Assembly (NCBI GenBank): GCA_963795435.1 | Contig: CAWCHV010000007.1 | Location: 620,001-684,000, forward strand | Origin: JAFKFI01 sp963795435 | GTDB lineage: Bacteria > Pseudomonadota > Alphaproteobacteria > Acetobacterales > Acetobacteraceae | DNA length: 64,000 bases | Reading direction: 5' to 3' | Shown: piece after piece, positions 16,760 through 26,011 of the stretch | Layout of the letters: each line of letters opens with the position of its first letter | How positions within the stretch are numbered: the stretch's first letter is position 1 | The notes under the pieces: model-generated | What the model saw: the letters and a program-made list of their open reading frames with translations, nothing else | Databases searched by the model: none | What the model was told of the DNA's origin: nothing | Position numbers and translations under genes: made by a program

Positions 16760-18025
16760 CTACGCGCGCCGGAACCGGGCCGGCGAGTACGGCGCGGGGT
16801 CGATCACCGGCGGCTTGCCGCTCACCAGATCGGCGGCGAGGCGCCCCGTGATCGCGCCGGAGGCCAGGCCGATATGGCCGTGGCCGTACGCGTGCACGAC
16901 GTCCGCGCTGCCCGACGCCGGCCCGATGCAGGGCAGCCCGTCAGGCGTCGAGGGCCGGTGGCCCATCCAGTATCTTATCCGGTCGGGCGGCAGGTCGCGC
17001 GGCAAGTCCGGCCAGGCGCTCAGCGCGTAGTCGCGTAGAATCTCCGCGCGTTTCCAGTTCGGCGCGGCCCCGAGCCCGGCGAGTTCCACCTGCCCGGCGA
17101 TACGCAATCCGCCGCGCGTCATCGTGGTCGCGGTGTGCGTGTCGCTCGGCATGATCGGGTGGCGCGGCCCCGTCCCCGGATCGGCGATGGCGACGTGATA
17201 GCCGCGCTCGGTCTCCAGGTAGACGCGATCGCCCGCGGAGCGCGCGAGCATCTTCGACCACGCGCCGGCGGAGATCACCGCCTTGTCGCAGCCGATCTCG
17301 CCGCCGTCCTCGGTGCGGACCGACTTGAGGCGCCCGGCCTCGATGCGAAACCCTGCCGCGCGCTCTCGCCGCAGCACGGCACCGCGCGCCCGCGCATGTC
17401 GCACCAGGGCGGCGACGTAGCCGCCAGGATCGGTGCAGTTCCCGCCGTCCTCCACCATGACGCCGAACGTGTAGCGCCGGTCGAGCACCGGCTCGCGCTG
17501 GCGCAGTTCGTCCTCGGAGAGTTCGATCCAGCGAACGCCGTTCTCGCCGCGCAGTCGCCACGCCAGGGCCTCGGCCTCGAAATCGGCGCGCGCGGGGTAG
17601 ATGTAGAGCAGGCCCTTGCGCTCGATCAGCTCCGGCACTCCGGCTTCGGTCGCGAGACGGGCGTGCCGCTCCGGCGCATCGGCGATCAGCGGACGCAGGG
17701 CACGCGCGGTCGCCTCGACCTTCGCGATGGTCGATCCGGCGCGCAGGAAGCGCGTGAGCCAGGGCAGCAGGCGCGGCAGATAGGTCCAGCGTATCGCCAG
17801 CGGCCCGAGCGGGTCGCGCAGATAATCCGGCACGCGGCGCCACAGCCCCGGCATCGACACCGGCACGACGGAGGCGGTGCTGAGCCACGCCCCGTTGCCG
17901 TAGCTCGCGGCCTGCTCGCCGCCCGGCTCGCCGGGCTCCAGGATCGTTACGCGATGCCCGTCGCGCAGCAATTCGACGGCGGTGGCGGCGCCGGCAATTC
18001 CCGCTCCGATGACGACGACGTGCAG
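16760..18025 (-). CDS. FAD-dependent D-amino-acid-dehydrogenase-like oxidoreductase (DadA family), apparent CTG start
   Basis: This DAO-fold flavoprotein starts with the dinucleotide-binding strand VVVIGAGIAGAATAVELL and has LLPWLTRFL, GLLYIYPARADFEAE, a substrate-domain segment YHVAIADPG, and the C-terminal FAD motif YWMGHRPSTPDGLPCIGP with AYGHGHIGLASG. Length (about 421) fits DadA, which oxidises D-amino acids and passes electrons to the respiratory chain. No ATG, GTG or TTG lies upstream of the Rossmann motif in frame; the only nearby initiator is CTG at 18025, 2 bp after the stop of the preceding coxM-like gene. A TTG at 17971 would delete the FAD site. It closes a molybdenum-hydroxylase operon next to a peptide importer. 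Substrate uncertain. Confidence 0.78.
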   Translation of the reverse strand: MHVVVIGAGIAGAATAVELLRDGHRVTILEPGEPGGEQAASYGNGAWLSTASVVPVSMPGLWRRVPDYLRDPLGPLAIRWTYLPRLLPWLTRFLRAGSTIAKVEATARALRPLIADAPERHARLATEAGVPELIERKGLLYIYPARADFEAEALAWRLRGENGVRWIELSEDELRQREPVLDRRYTFGVMVEDGGNCTDPGGYVAALVRHARARGAVLRRERAAGFRIEAGRLKSVRTEDGGEIGCDKAVISAGAWSKMLARSAGDRVYLETERGYHVAIADPGTGPRHPIMPSDTHTATTMTRGGLRIAGQVELAGLGAAPNWKRAEILRDYALSAWPDLPRDLPPDRIRYWMGHRPSTPDGLPCIGPASGSADVVHAYGHGHIGLASGAITGRLAADLVSGKPPVIDPAPYSPARFRRA

Positions 18026-18027
18026 GA

Positions 18028-18828
18028 CTATCGCGAAGCCGCCTTCGCGACGGCGCGCTTGGCCATCACGCCGATCAGATGGGCGCGATATTCCGGGCTG
18101 GCGTGAATGTCGCCGTTCAGGCCATCCGCCGGGGTGGTGATGTTGGCGATGGCGTCGGCGGAGAAATTGGACGCGAGCGCCGCCTCCATCTCCTTGTGGC
18201 GGAACACGCCGCCCTGCCCCGCGCCGGTGATCGCGACGCGCACGCCGGCCGGTCCCTTGGCGACGAACACGCCGACGATGGCGTAGCGCGACGCGGGATT
18301 GCGGAACTTCTCGTAGGCGGACTTCTCCGGCACCGGGAACTCGACCGAGGTGATCAGCTCGTCCAACTCCAGCGCGGTGGTGAACATGCCCTGGAAGAAA
18401 TCGTCCGCCTTGATCGAGCGCCGGTCGGTTTTGATCGTCGCGTCGCAGGCCAGCACGGCGGCGGGGTAGCAGGCGGAAGGGTCGTTGTTGGCGAGCGAGC
18501 CGCCCATCGTGCCGCGATGGCGCACCTGCGTATCGCCGATCCAGGACGCCATCTCCGACAGACCGGGGATCTTGGCCTTGATGTCGGCATCGGTCGCGAT
18601 GGTCACGTGATTGGTCATCGCCCCGATGGTGATCGTGTTGCCCGAGGACGTGATGCCGGACAGCCCGAGCCTCGCCAGGTCGACCACCGCCGAGGGCTTG
18701 TTCAGGCGCTGCTTAAGCACCGGGATGAAGGTCATGCCGCCGGCGAGCGCCTTGGCCTCCGGATCGCTCTTGAGCAGGTTGACGGCATCGGCGAGGCTGC
18801 CGGGCTTCTGATAGGCGAAATCGTACAT
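18028..18828 (-). CDS. Molybdenum hydroxylase FAD-binding medium subunit (CoxM/CutM-like)
   Basis: The 266-residue subunit carries FAD between the iron-sulfur and molybdenum subunits of xanthine-dehydrogenase-family enzymes. FAD motifs are visible: ALAGGMTFIPVLKQRL (about 30-45) and RHRGTMGGSLANNDPSA (about 105-120). The C-terminal CODH-type domain (GVRVAITGAGQGGVFRHKE) is present. ATG at 18828. It is third in the order small-large-medium, which is characteristic of form II enzymes, and lies 26 bp after the large subunit gene. Confidence 0.9.
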   Translation of the reverse strand: MYDFAYQKPGSLADAVNLLKSDPEAKALAGGMTFIPVLKQRLNKPSAVVDLARLGLSGITSSGNTITIGAMTNHVTIATDADIKAKIPGLSEMASWIGDTQVRHRGTMGGSLANNDPSACYPAAVLACDATIKTDRRSIKADDFFQGMFTTALELDELITSVEFPVPEKSAYEKFRNPASRYAIVGVFVAKGPAGVRVAITGAGQGGVFRHKEMEAALASNFSADAIANITTPADGLNGDIHASPEYRAHLIGVMAKRAVAKAASR

Positions 18829-18854
18829 CGCGCTGTCCTCTCGTCCGTCTGCTG

Positions 18855-21239
18855 CTATTCCGCCGCCATCCGCGGCCGGCCGGCCTGGATGATCGACCAT
18901 ATCTTCTGCGGGCTCGCCGGCATGTCGATGTGACGCACGCCGTAGTCGCACAGCGCGTCCACCACCGCGTTGATTACCGCCGGCGGACTGCCGATCGCGC
19001 CCACCTCGCCGACGCCCTTCGCCCCCAGCGGATTATGCGTGCAGAGCGTGACCTCGCTGCCGACGTGGATGTTCGGCACCTGATCGGCGTGCGGCACCAC
19101 GTAGTCCATCATCGAGCCCGACAGGAGCTGGGCGCCCTCGTCGTACACCGCGGTCTCGTACAGCGCCTGGCCGATGCCCTGCGCCACGCCGCCCTGCACC
19201 TGGCCCTCGACGATCATCGGGTTGATGACCCGGCCGATATCGTCGACCGCGGTGAAATTCACCACCTGTGCCACGCCCGTATCCTGGTCGATCTCGACCT
19301 CGCAGACATGGCAGCCGCCGGGAAAGGTGAAGTTCTTCGGATCGTAAAACGCGGTCTCGTCGAGGCCGGGCTCCAGCTCCTCGATCGGATAATTGTGCGG
19401 CACATAGGCGGCGAGCGAGATTTCCGCCAGCGCCTTCGACCGGTCGGTGCCGGCGACGGTGAACTTGCCGTCCTTGAACTCGATGTCCTCGACCGAGGCT
19501 TCCATCAGATGGGCGGCGATCTTTTTTCCCTTGGTGACGATCTTGTCCATCGCCTTGACCATCGCCGAGCCGCCGACCGCGAGGCTGCGGCTGCCGTATG
19601 TGCCCATGCCGAACGGGATTTTCGCCGTGTCGCCGTGCACCACCTCGACCTGCGAGATCGGGATGCCGAGCTGCTCGACGACGAGCTGCGCGAGCGTCGT
19701 CTCATGACCCTGGCCGTGGCTGTGCGTGCCCGTGAACACCGTCACGCTGCCGGTCGGATGCACGCGGATATTTGCTACTTCATACAATCCGGCTCGCGCG
19801 CCCAGCGAGCCCACCACGGCGGAGGGCGCGATGCCGCACGCCTCGACATAGGTGGAATAGCCAAGCCCGCGCAGCTTGCCTTGCGCCTTGGCAGCGCTCC
19901 GCCGCGCCTCGAAGCCGGCGACATCCGCCGCCTGCTGCGCCGCGTCGAGCGTCGCGAAATAGTTGCCGCTGTCGTACTGCAGCGCCACCGGCGTCTGATA
20001 GGGAAAGGCGTCGGTCGGAATGAAATTGCGGCGCCTGAGCTCGACGCGATCGATGCCCGTGTCGTGCGCGATCACGTCCACTAGACGCTCGAGCAGGAAG
20101 GTCGCCTCCGGCCGCCCGGCGCCGCGATAGGCGTCGACCGGCACGGTGTTGGTGAACACCGCCTTCACCTCGGCATAGATCGCCGGGGTCTTGTAGACGC
20201 CCGCGAGCAGCGTCGCGTATAGGTAGGTCGGCACGCTGGGCGCGAAGGTGGAGAGATAGGCGCCCATGTTGCAGATCGTGCTGACCCGCAGGGCGAGGAA
20301 GTTGCCCTCGCCGTCGAGCGCCATCTCGGCGGTGCTCACGTGGTCGCGGCCGTGCGCGTCCGACATGAAGCTCTCGTTGCGCTCGGCGGTCCATTTCACC
20401 GGGCGCTTCACCTTGCCCGCCGCCCAGGTGACGATCGCCTCCTCGGCATAGTGAAATATCTTCGAGCCGAAGCCGCCGCCCACGTCCGGGGCGACTACGC
20501 GCAATTGGTGCTCCGGGATATGCAGCACGAAGGCGCCCATCAGCAGGCGGATGACGTGCGGATTCTGGCTGGTGGTGTAGAGCGTGTAGTCGCCGCTCGA
20601 CGGGTCGAAATCGCCGATCGCCGCGCGCGGCTCCATCGCGTTCGGGATCAGGCGGTTGTTGACCAGATCGAGCTTTACCGTCTTGGCGGCGCCGGCGAAG
20701 GCCGCGTCGACCGTCGCCTTGTCGCCGATGTGCCAGTCGTAGCATTGGTTGCCCGGCACCTCGTCGTGCACCGTTGCGGCGCCCGGCTTCACCGCGTCCA
20801 GCACGGTCGCGACCGGCGGCAGGTCCTGGTAGTCGATCACCAGCACCTCGGCCGCGTCCTTCGCCGCCTGCCGGCTCTCCGCGATCACCACCGCTACGGG
20901 GTCGCCGACGTGGCGCACCTTGTCGGTGGCAAGAACCGGATGCATCGGCTCGGCCATCGGCGAGCCGTCCTTGCTGTGTATCTGCCAGCCGCACGGGATT
21001 CCGCCCACGTTGTCGGCCTGCATGTCGGCGCCGGTGAACACCGCGACCACGCCGGGCGAGGCCTTCGCCGCCGCCGTGTCGATGCCGCCGATGCGCGCGT
21101 GCGGCCGGTCCGACCGCTTCATGAAGGCGTAGAGTTGTCCGGGCCGGTTGATGTCGTCGGTGTAGTGGCCGCGCCCGCTGAGGAATCTCGGGTCTTCCTT
21201 ACGCTTGACCGAGGCGCCGATCCCTTCGAAGCCCATCAA
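18855..21239 (-). CDS. Molybdenum hydroxylase large subunit (form II CoxL-like, xanthine dehydrogenase family)
   Basis: This is the molybdopterin-binding catalytic subunit, 794 residues. N-terminal KRKEDPRFLSGRGHYTDDI is the family signature, followed by MEPRAAIGDFD, VVAPDVGGGFGSK and the active-site loop VDAYRGAGRPEA. AYRGAGR marks form II; true aerobic CO dehydrogenases (form I) have AYRCSFR, so this enzyme is not expected to oxidise CO. The catalytic glutamate is in GAKGVGEVGAIG near the C-terminus. It probably hydroxylates an N-heterocycle, purine or aldehyde. In the operon it follows the 2Fe-2S subunit across palindromic repeat copy 3 and precedes the FAD subunit. Molybdenum cofactor is inferred from the family. 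Confidence 0.9.
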   Translation of the reverse strand: MMGFEGIGASVKRKEDPRFLSGRGHYTDDINRPGQLYAFMKRSDRPHARIGGIDTAAAKASPGVVAVFTGADMQADNVGGIPCGWQIHSKDGSPMAEPMHPVLATDKVRHVGDPVAVVIAESRQAAKDAAEVLVIDYQDLPPVATVLDAVKPGAATVHDEVPGNQCYDWHIGDKATVDAAFAGAAKTVKLDLVNNRLIPNAMEPRAAIGDFDPSSGDYTLYTTSQNPHVIRLLMGAFVLHIPEHQLRVVAPDVGGGFGSKIFHYAEEAIVTWAAGKVKRPVKWTAERNESFMSDAHGRDHVSTAEMALDGEGNFLALRVSTICNMGAYLSTFAPSVPTYLYATLLAGVYKTPAIYAEVKAVFTNTVPVDAYRGAGRPEATFLLERLVDVIAHDTGIDRVELRRRNFIPTDAFPYQTPVALQYDSGNYFATLDAAQQAADVAGFEARRSAAKAQGKLRGLGYSTYVEACGIAPSAVVGSLGARAGLYEVANIRVHPTGSVTVFTGTHSHGQGHETTLAQLVVEQLGIPISQVEVVHGDTAKIPFGMGTYGSRSLAVGGSAMVKAMDKIVTKGKKIAAHLMEASVEDIEFKDGKFTVAGTDRSKALAEISLAAYVPHNYPIEELEPGLDETAFYDPKNFTFPGGCHVCEVEIDQDTGVAQVVNFTAVDDIGRVINPMIVEGQVQGGVAQGIGQALYETAVYDEGAQLLSGSMMDYVVPHADQVPNIHVGSEVTLCTHNPLGAKGVGEVGAIGSPPAVINAVVDALCDYGVRHIDMPASPQKIWSIIQAGRPRMAAE

Positions 21240-21304
21240 CCATCTCCCCTGAGTGCGGCGCGGTTTCGTCCGTGCCGCGCTATTCGTTACGCCGTGCGGC
21301 TTTA

Positions 21305-21389
21305 CCCCCTCACCCAGCCCTCTCCCCCAAGCGGGGGAGAGGGTTTTCTCCTCCCCCTCCCGCTTGCGGGAGAGGGCCGGGGTGAGGGG
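21305..21389. repeat. Composite palindromic repeat, copy 3 (double hairpin inside the molybdenum hydroxylase operon)
   Basis: Hairpin 1 pairs CCCTCTCCCCC (21318-21328) with GGGGGAGAGGG (21333-21343). Hairpin 2 pairs 21355-21363 with 21366-21376. The outer CCCCTCACCC and GGGTGAGGGG arms also pair. It fills most of the gap between the small and large subunit genes and ends exactly at the small-subunit stop codon (21390). In an operon it could stabilise or attenuate the mRNA and so adjust subunit ratios. Confidence 0.85.
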
Positions 21390-21890
<501 letters not shown>

Positions 21891-22025
21891 CGTCATCCCC
21901 CTGCTAAGCTGTCTCGCCTGTCCGCCGGCCGCCGATGGTCCAGCTCGGAACCGGCCCCAGCGTTCGGCCGGAGTGTGGTCGCGCGTGCGGTTCACGGTCA
22001 AGCACCCGCACCGGGTAATCCCGGT

Positions 22026-23035
22026 TCAATGCGGGCGCGGGACCACCTCGCCGCCCGGCGCGTGCACGAGGTGGCACGCCGAAAGGTGGCCCGCCTCGCC
22101 GACCGGCCGCAGCAGCGGTTCCTCGACGAGGCACCGGTCGAAGGCGAACGGGCAGCGCGTGTGAAAGCGGCAGCCGGACGGCGGGTTGATCGGGCTCGGC
22201 ACGTCGCCGGTGAGGATGATCCTTTGTCTCTCAGCGTCCGGGTCCGGCACCGGCACCGCCGAGAGCAGCGCGCGGGTGTAGGGATGGTGCGAGCGGGCGA
22301 ACAGGGTGCCCCGATCGGCGAGCTCGACGATCTTGCCGAGATACATCACCGCCACGCGATGCGTCAGGTGCTCGACGATCGCGAGGTCGTGGCTGATGAA
22401 CAGCAGTGCCAAGCCAAGCTCGTCCTGCAGGTCGGACAGCAGGTTGACGATCTGCGCCTTGACCGACACGTCGAGGGCGGAAACCGCCTCGTCGCAGATA
22501 ATCAAGTCGGCGCCGGGGGCGAGGGCGCGGGCGATGCCGATGCGCTGGCGCTGGCCGCCGGAGAATTCGTGCGGGAAGCGGCCCACCGCGTCGCGTGGCA
22601 GCCGCACCTTGTCCATCAGCGCCGCCACCCGGTCCTCGGTCTCGCCGCGCCCGGTCGCGAGGCCGAAATTTCGCAGCGGCTCGGCCAGGATGTCGCGCAC
22701 GCGCATTCGCGGATTGAGGCTGCTGAACGGGTCCTGGAACACCACCTGCACCCGCCGGCGCAACGGCCGCAGTTGGCTCGCCGGCAGATTGTCGATGCGC
22801 TGGCCATCGAGCCAAACCTCGCCGGCGGTCGGCTCGATCAGCCGCAGGATGCTCTTGCCCACGGTGGATTTGCCGCAGCCGGACTCGCCCACCAGGGACA
22901 GAGTCTCGCCGCGATGGATGTCGAAGCTGACGCCATCCACCGCGTAGACGTGCGCGCTGATGCCGCCAAGCACGCCGGTACGGATGGGGAAATGCTTCTT
23001 GAGCCCGTCGACCTCCAGCAACGGCTGACTATCGC

Positions 23036-23039
<4 letters not shown>
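22026..23039 (-). CDS. Oligopeptide-type ABC transporter ATP-binding protein (OppF/DppF-like)
   Basis: The 337-residue ATPase has Walker A GESGCGKSTVGKS, Q-loop VVFQDPFSSLNPR, signature FSGGQRQRIGIARAL, Walker B DLIICDEAVSALD and the H-loop FISHDLAIVEH. The C-terminal oligopeptide-transporter extension holds a Cys-rich segment (PSGCRFHTRCPFAFDRC) that binds a [4Fe-4S] cluster in some relatives. The start is a GTG at 23039 overlapping the OppD-like stop codon (GTGA). It pairs with the adjacent ATPase to energise the DppB/DppC-like permeases. Confidence 0.92.
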
Positions 23040-24025
<986 letters not shown>

Positions 24026-24059
24026 AGTCGCGGGTGCGACGGGCGCGCATCCCAAAACT

Positions 24060-24145
24060 CGTCATGCCCGGCGTAGGCCGGGTATCCACGACTTCCGCTA
24101 CCCGCACGCAAAGTCGTGGATGGCCGGCCTACGCCGGCCATGACG
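24060..24145. repeat. Long imperfect inverted repeat (35-bp arms)
   Basis: Arms 24060-24094 and 24111-24145 are reverse complements with about three mismatches, separated by 16 bp; both contain GTCATG, GGCGTAGGCCGG and ATCCACGACTT. A partial extra arm (ATGCCCGGCCATGACG) follows at about 24159-24174. It is unrelated in sequence to the CCCTCTCCC repeats. It looks like a REP/BIME-type dispersed element in the intergenic gap of the transporter operon. Function could be mRNA stabilisation or partial termination. Confidence 0.8.
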
Positions 24146-24188
24146 GTTATGGAGGGACCATGCCCGGCCATGACGCAGAAGAAGGTGT

Positions 24189-25073
24189 TCACAGCCGCTT
24201 CGCGAGCCGCGGGTCGAGCGCGTCGCGCAGGCCGTCGCCGAGCAGGTTGACCGCGAGCACGGTGACGGAGAGGAACACGGCGGGGAAGAACACGATGTAG
24301 GGCTTGACCTGCCACAGCGCCCTGCCCTCGGCCATGATGTTGCCCCAACTCGGAACGGTGGGCGGCGTGCCGGCGCCGATGAACGACAGGATGGCCTCGG
24401 TAATCATCGCGGACGCGCAGATATAGGTCGCCTGCACAGTGAGCGGCGCGATGGTGTTGGGCAGGATGTGGCGCAGGATGATCTTCGGCACCCGCGTGCC
24501 CGAGGCGATCGCCGCCTCCACATAGGGCTGCTCGCGCAACGACAGCACCACGCCCCGGATCAGGCGCGCGACGCGCGGCACCTCGGCGACGCTGATCGCG
24601 ATGATGACGTTCTGCACCGAGCCGCGGGTCAACGCCATCAGCGCGATCGCCAGCAGGATCGGCGGGATCGACATCAGCCCATCCATGATCCGCATGATGA
24701 CGCTGTCGAGCCAGCGCACATAGCCGGACACGACACCGATGAAGGTGCCGACGACCGACGACAGGAGTGCGACAGCGAAGCCGACGATCAGCGACACCCG
24801 CGCGCCGTACATCACCCGCGAATAGACGTCGCGCCCCAGCATGTCGGTGCCGAACCAGTAGGTCTCGGAGGGCGGGCGGATGCGCTTGGCGGGCGCCAGC
24901 GCGGTGGGGTCGACCGTGCCGAGCCAGGGCGCGAACACCGCGATGAACACCACGATGCCGAGCAACCCGGCGCCCATCGCGATGGTCGGGTGACGCCGGA
25001 TCAGCGTACGCAGCCGGCCGCGCCGGCGGATCGGCGGCAGCACGTCCGGCAGGGCGGGCGATGTGACGCTCAA
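24189..25073 (-). CDS. Peptide-type ABC transporter permease (DppC/OppC-like)
   Basis: The 294-residue protein has an N-terminal membrane segment (TIAMGAGLLGIVVFIAVFAPW), the PSETYWFGTDMLGRDVYSR motif diagnostic of DppC-type permeases, and five further membrane segments. The cytoplasmic EAA loop reads YVEAAIASGTRVPKIILRH. The start is a TTG at 25073 overlapping the DppB stop codon (TTGA on the coding strand), implying translational coupling; no ATG fits. It forms the channel with the DppB-like protein. Confidence 0.9.
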   Translation of the reverse strand: MSVTSPALPDVLPPIRRRGRLRTLIRRHPTIAMGAGLLGIVVFIAVFAPWLGTVDPTALAPAKRIRPPSETYWFGTDMLGRDVYSRVMYGARVSLIVGFAVALLSSVVGTFIGVVSGYVRWLDSVIMRIMDGLMSIPPILLAIALMALTRGSVQNVIIAISVAEVPRVARLIRGVVLSLREQPYVEAAIASGTRVPKIILRHILPNTIAPLTVQATYICASAMITEAILSFIGAGTPPTVPSWGNIMAEGRALWQVKPYIVFFPAVFLSVTVLAVNLLGDGLRDALDPRLAKRL

Positions 25074-26011
25074 TAGCGGATCCTCGGATCGAACAGCGTG
25101 TACAGCAGGTCGACCACCAGATTGACCAGGACGTACATGAAGCTGAACAGCAGCACGACGCCCTGGATCACCGGATAGTCGCGCCTCAGGATGGCATCGA
25201 CGGTCAGGCGGCCGAGGCCGGGGATGGCGAACACGCTCTCGGTCACGACCGCGCCGCCGATCAGCAGCGCGACGCCGAGCCCGACCACCGTGACGATCGG
25301 CACCGCCGCGTTCTTCAGCGCGTGGATGAACAGGATCGCGTGCTGGCCGACGCCCTTGGCGCGCGCGGTGCGGATGTAGTCCTGCGACAGCACTTCCAGC
25401 ATGGTCGCGCGCGTGATGCGGGCGATCAGCGCGATATACACGCCGCCCAGCGTGACGGTGGGCAGGATCAGGTTCGACAGGAACGGCCAGAACCCGCGCG
25501 ACCACGGCGTGTAGCCCTGCACCGGCAGCCAGTTGAGCTGCAGGGCGAACACATAGGCCAGCAGGTAGCCGACCACGAACACCGGCACGGAGAAGCCGAA
25601 CACGGCGAGGACCATCACCGCCCGGTCGATCCAGGTGCCGTGCTTCCAGGCCGCGATCACCCCCATCGGGATGGCGCAGACCAGGGACAGGATGAGGGTC
25701 GCCACCATCAGCGACAGGGTGGGCTCGATGCGCTGCTCGATCATGTGCGTGACCGGCAGGTTGGTGAAGATCGAGGTGCCGAGATCGCCGTGCAGGATGC
25801 GCCACAGCCACTCGCCGAAGCGCACCAGGAACGGCTGGTCGAGCCCGAGCGAGGCGCGGATGCGCTCGACGTCGGCGACCGACGCCTGATCGCCGGCGAT
25901 GATCGCGGCGGGATCGCCCGGGGCGATGTAGAGCAGGCTGAACACGAACAGCGCCACGATCAGCATGACCGGGATGGTGGCGAGGATCCGCCGGGCGGCG
26001 TAGGCCAGCAT
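25070..26011 (-). CDS. Peptide-type ABC transporter permease (DppB/OppB-like)
   Basis: The 313-residue inner-membrane protein begins AARRILATIPVMLIVALFVF with the typical first segment, then LYIAPGDPAA and SLGLDQPFLVRFGEWL, which are conserved in DppB proteins. The EAA loop is YIRTARAKGVGQHAILFIHAL. The C-terminus LLYTLFDPRIRY is the classic DppB ending. The ATG at 26011 shares one base with the binding-protein stop codon. Part of a five-gene importer. Confidence 0.92.
   Translation of the reverse strand: MLAYAARRILATIPVMLIVALFVFSLLYIAPGDPAAIIAGDQASVADVERIRASLGLDQPFLVRFGEWLWRILHGDLGTSIFTNLPVTHMIEQRIEPTLSLMVATLILSLVCAIPMGVIAAWKHGTWIDRAVMVLAVFGFSVPVFVVGYLLAYVFALQLNWLPVQGYTPWSRGFWPFLSNLILPTVTLGGVYIALIARITRATMLEVLSQDYIRTARAKGVGQHAILFIHALKNAAVPIVTVVGLGVALLIGGAVVTESVFAIPGLGRLTVDAILRRDYPVIQGVVLLFSFMYVLVNLVVDLLYTLFDPRIRY

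Noticed and set aside
18855..21239. True CO dehydrogenase (form I CoxL)
   Set aside because: The active-site loop is AYRGAGR, not AYRCSFR, so CO oxidation is not supported.
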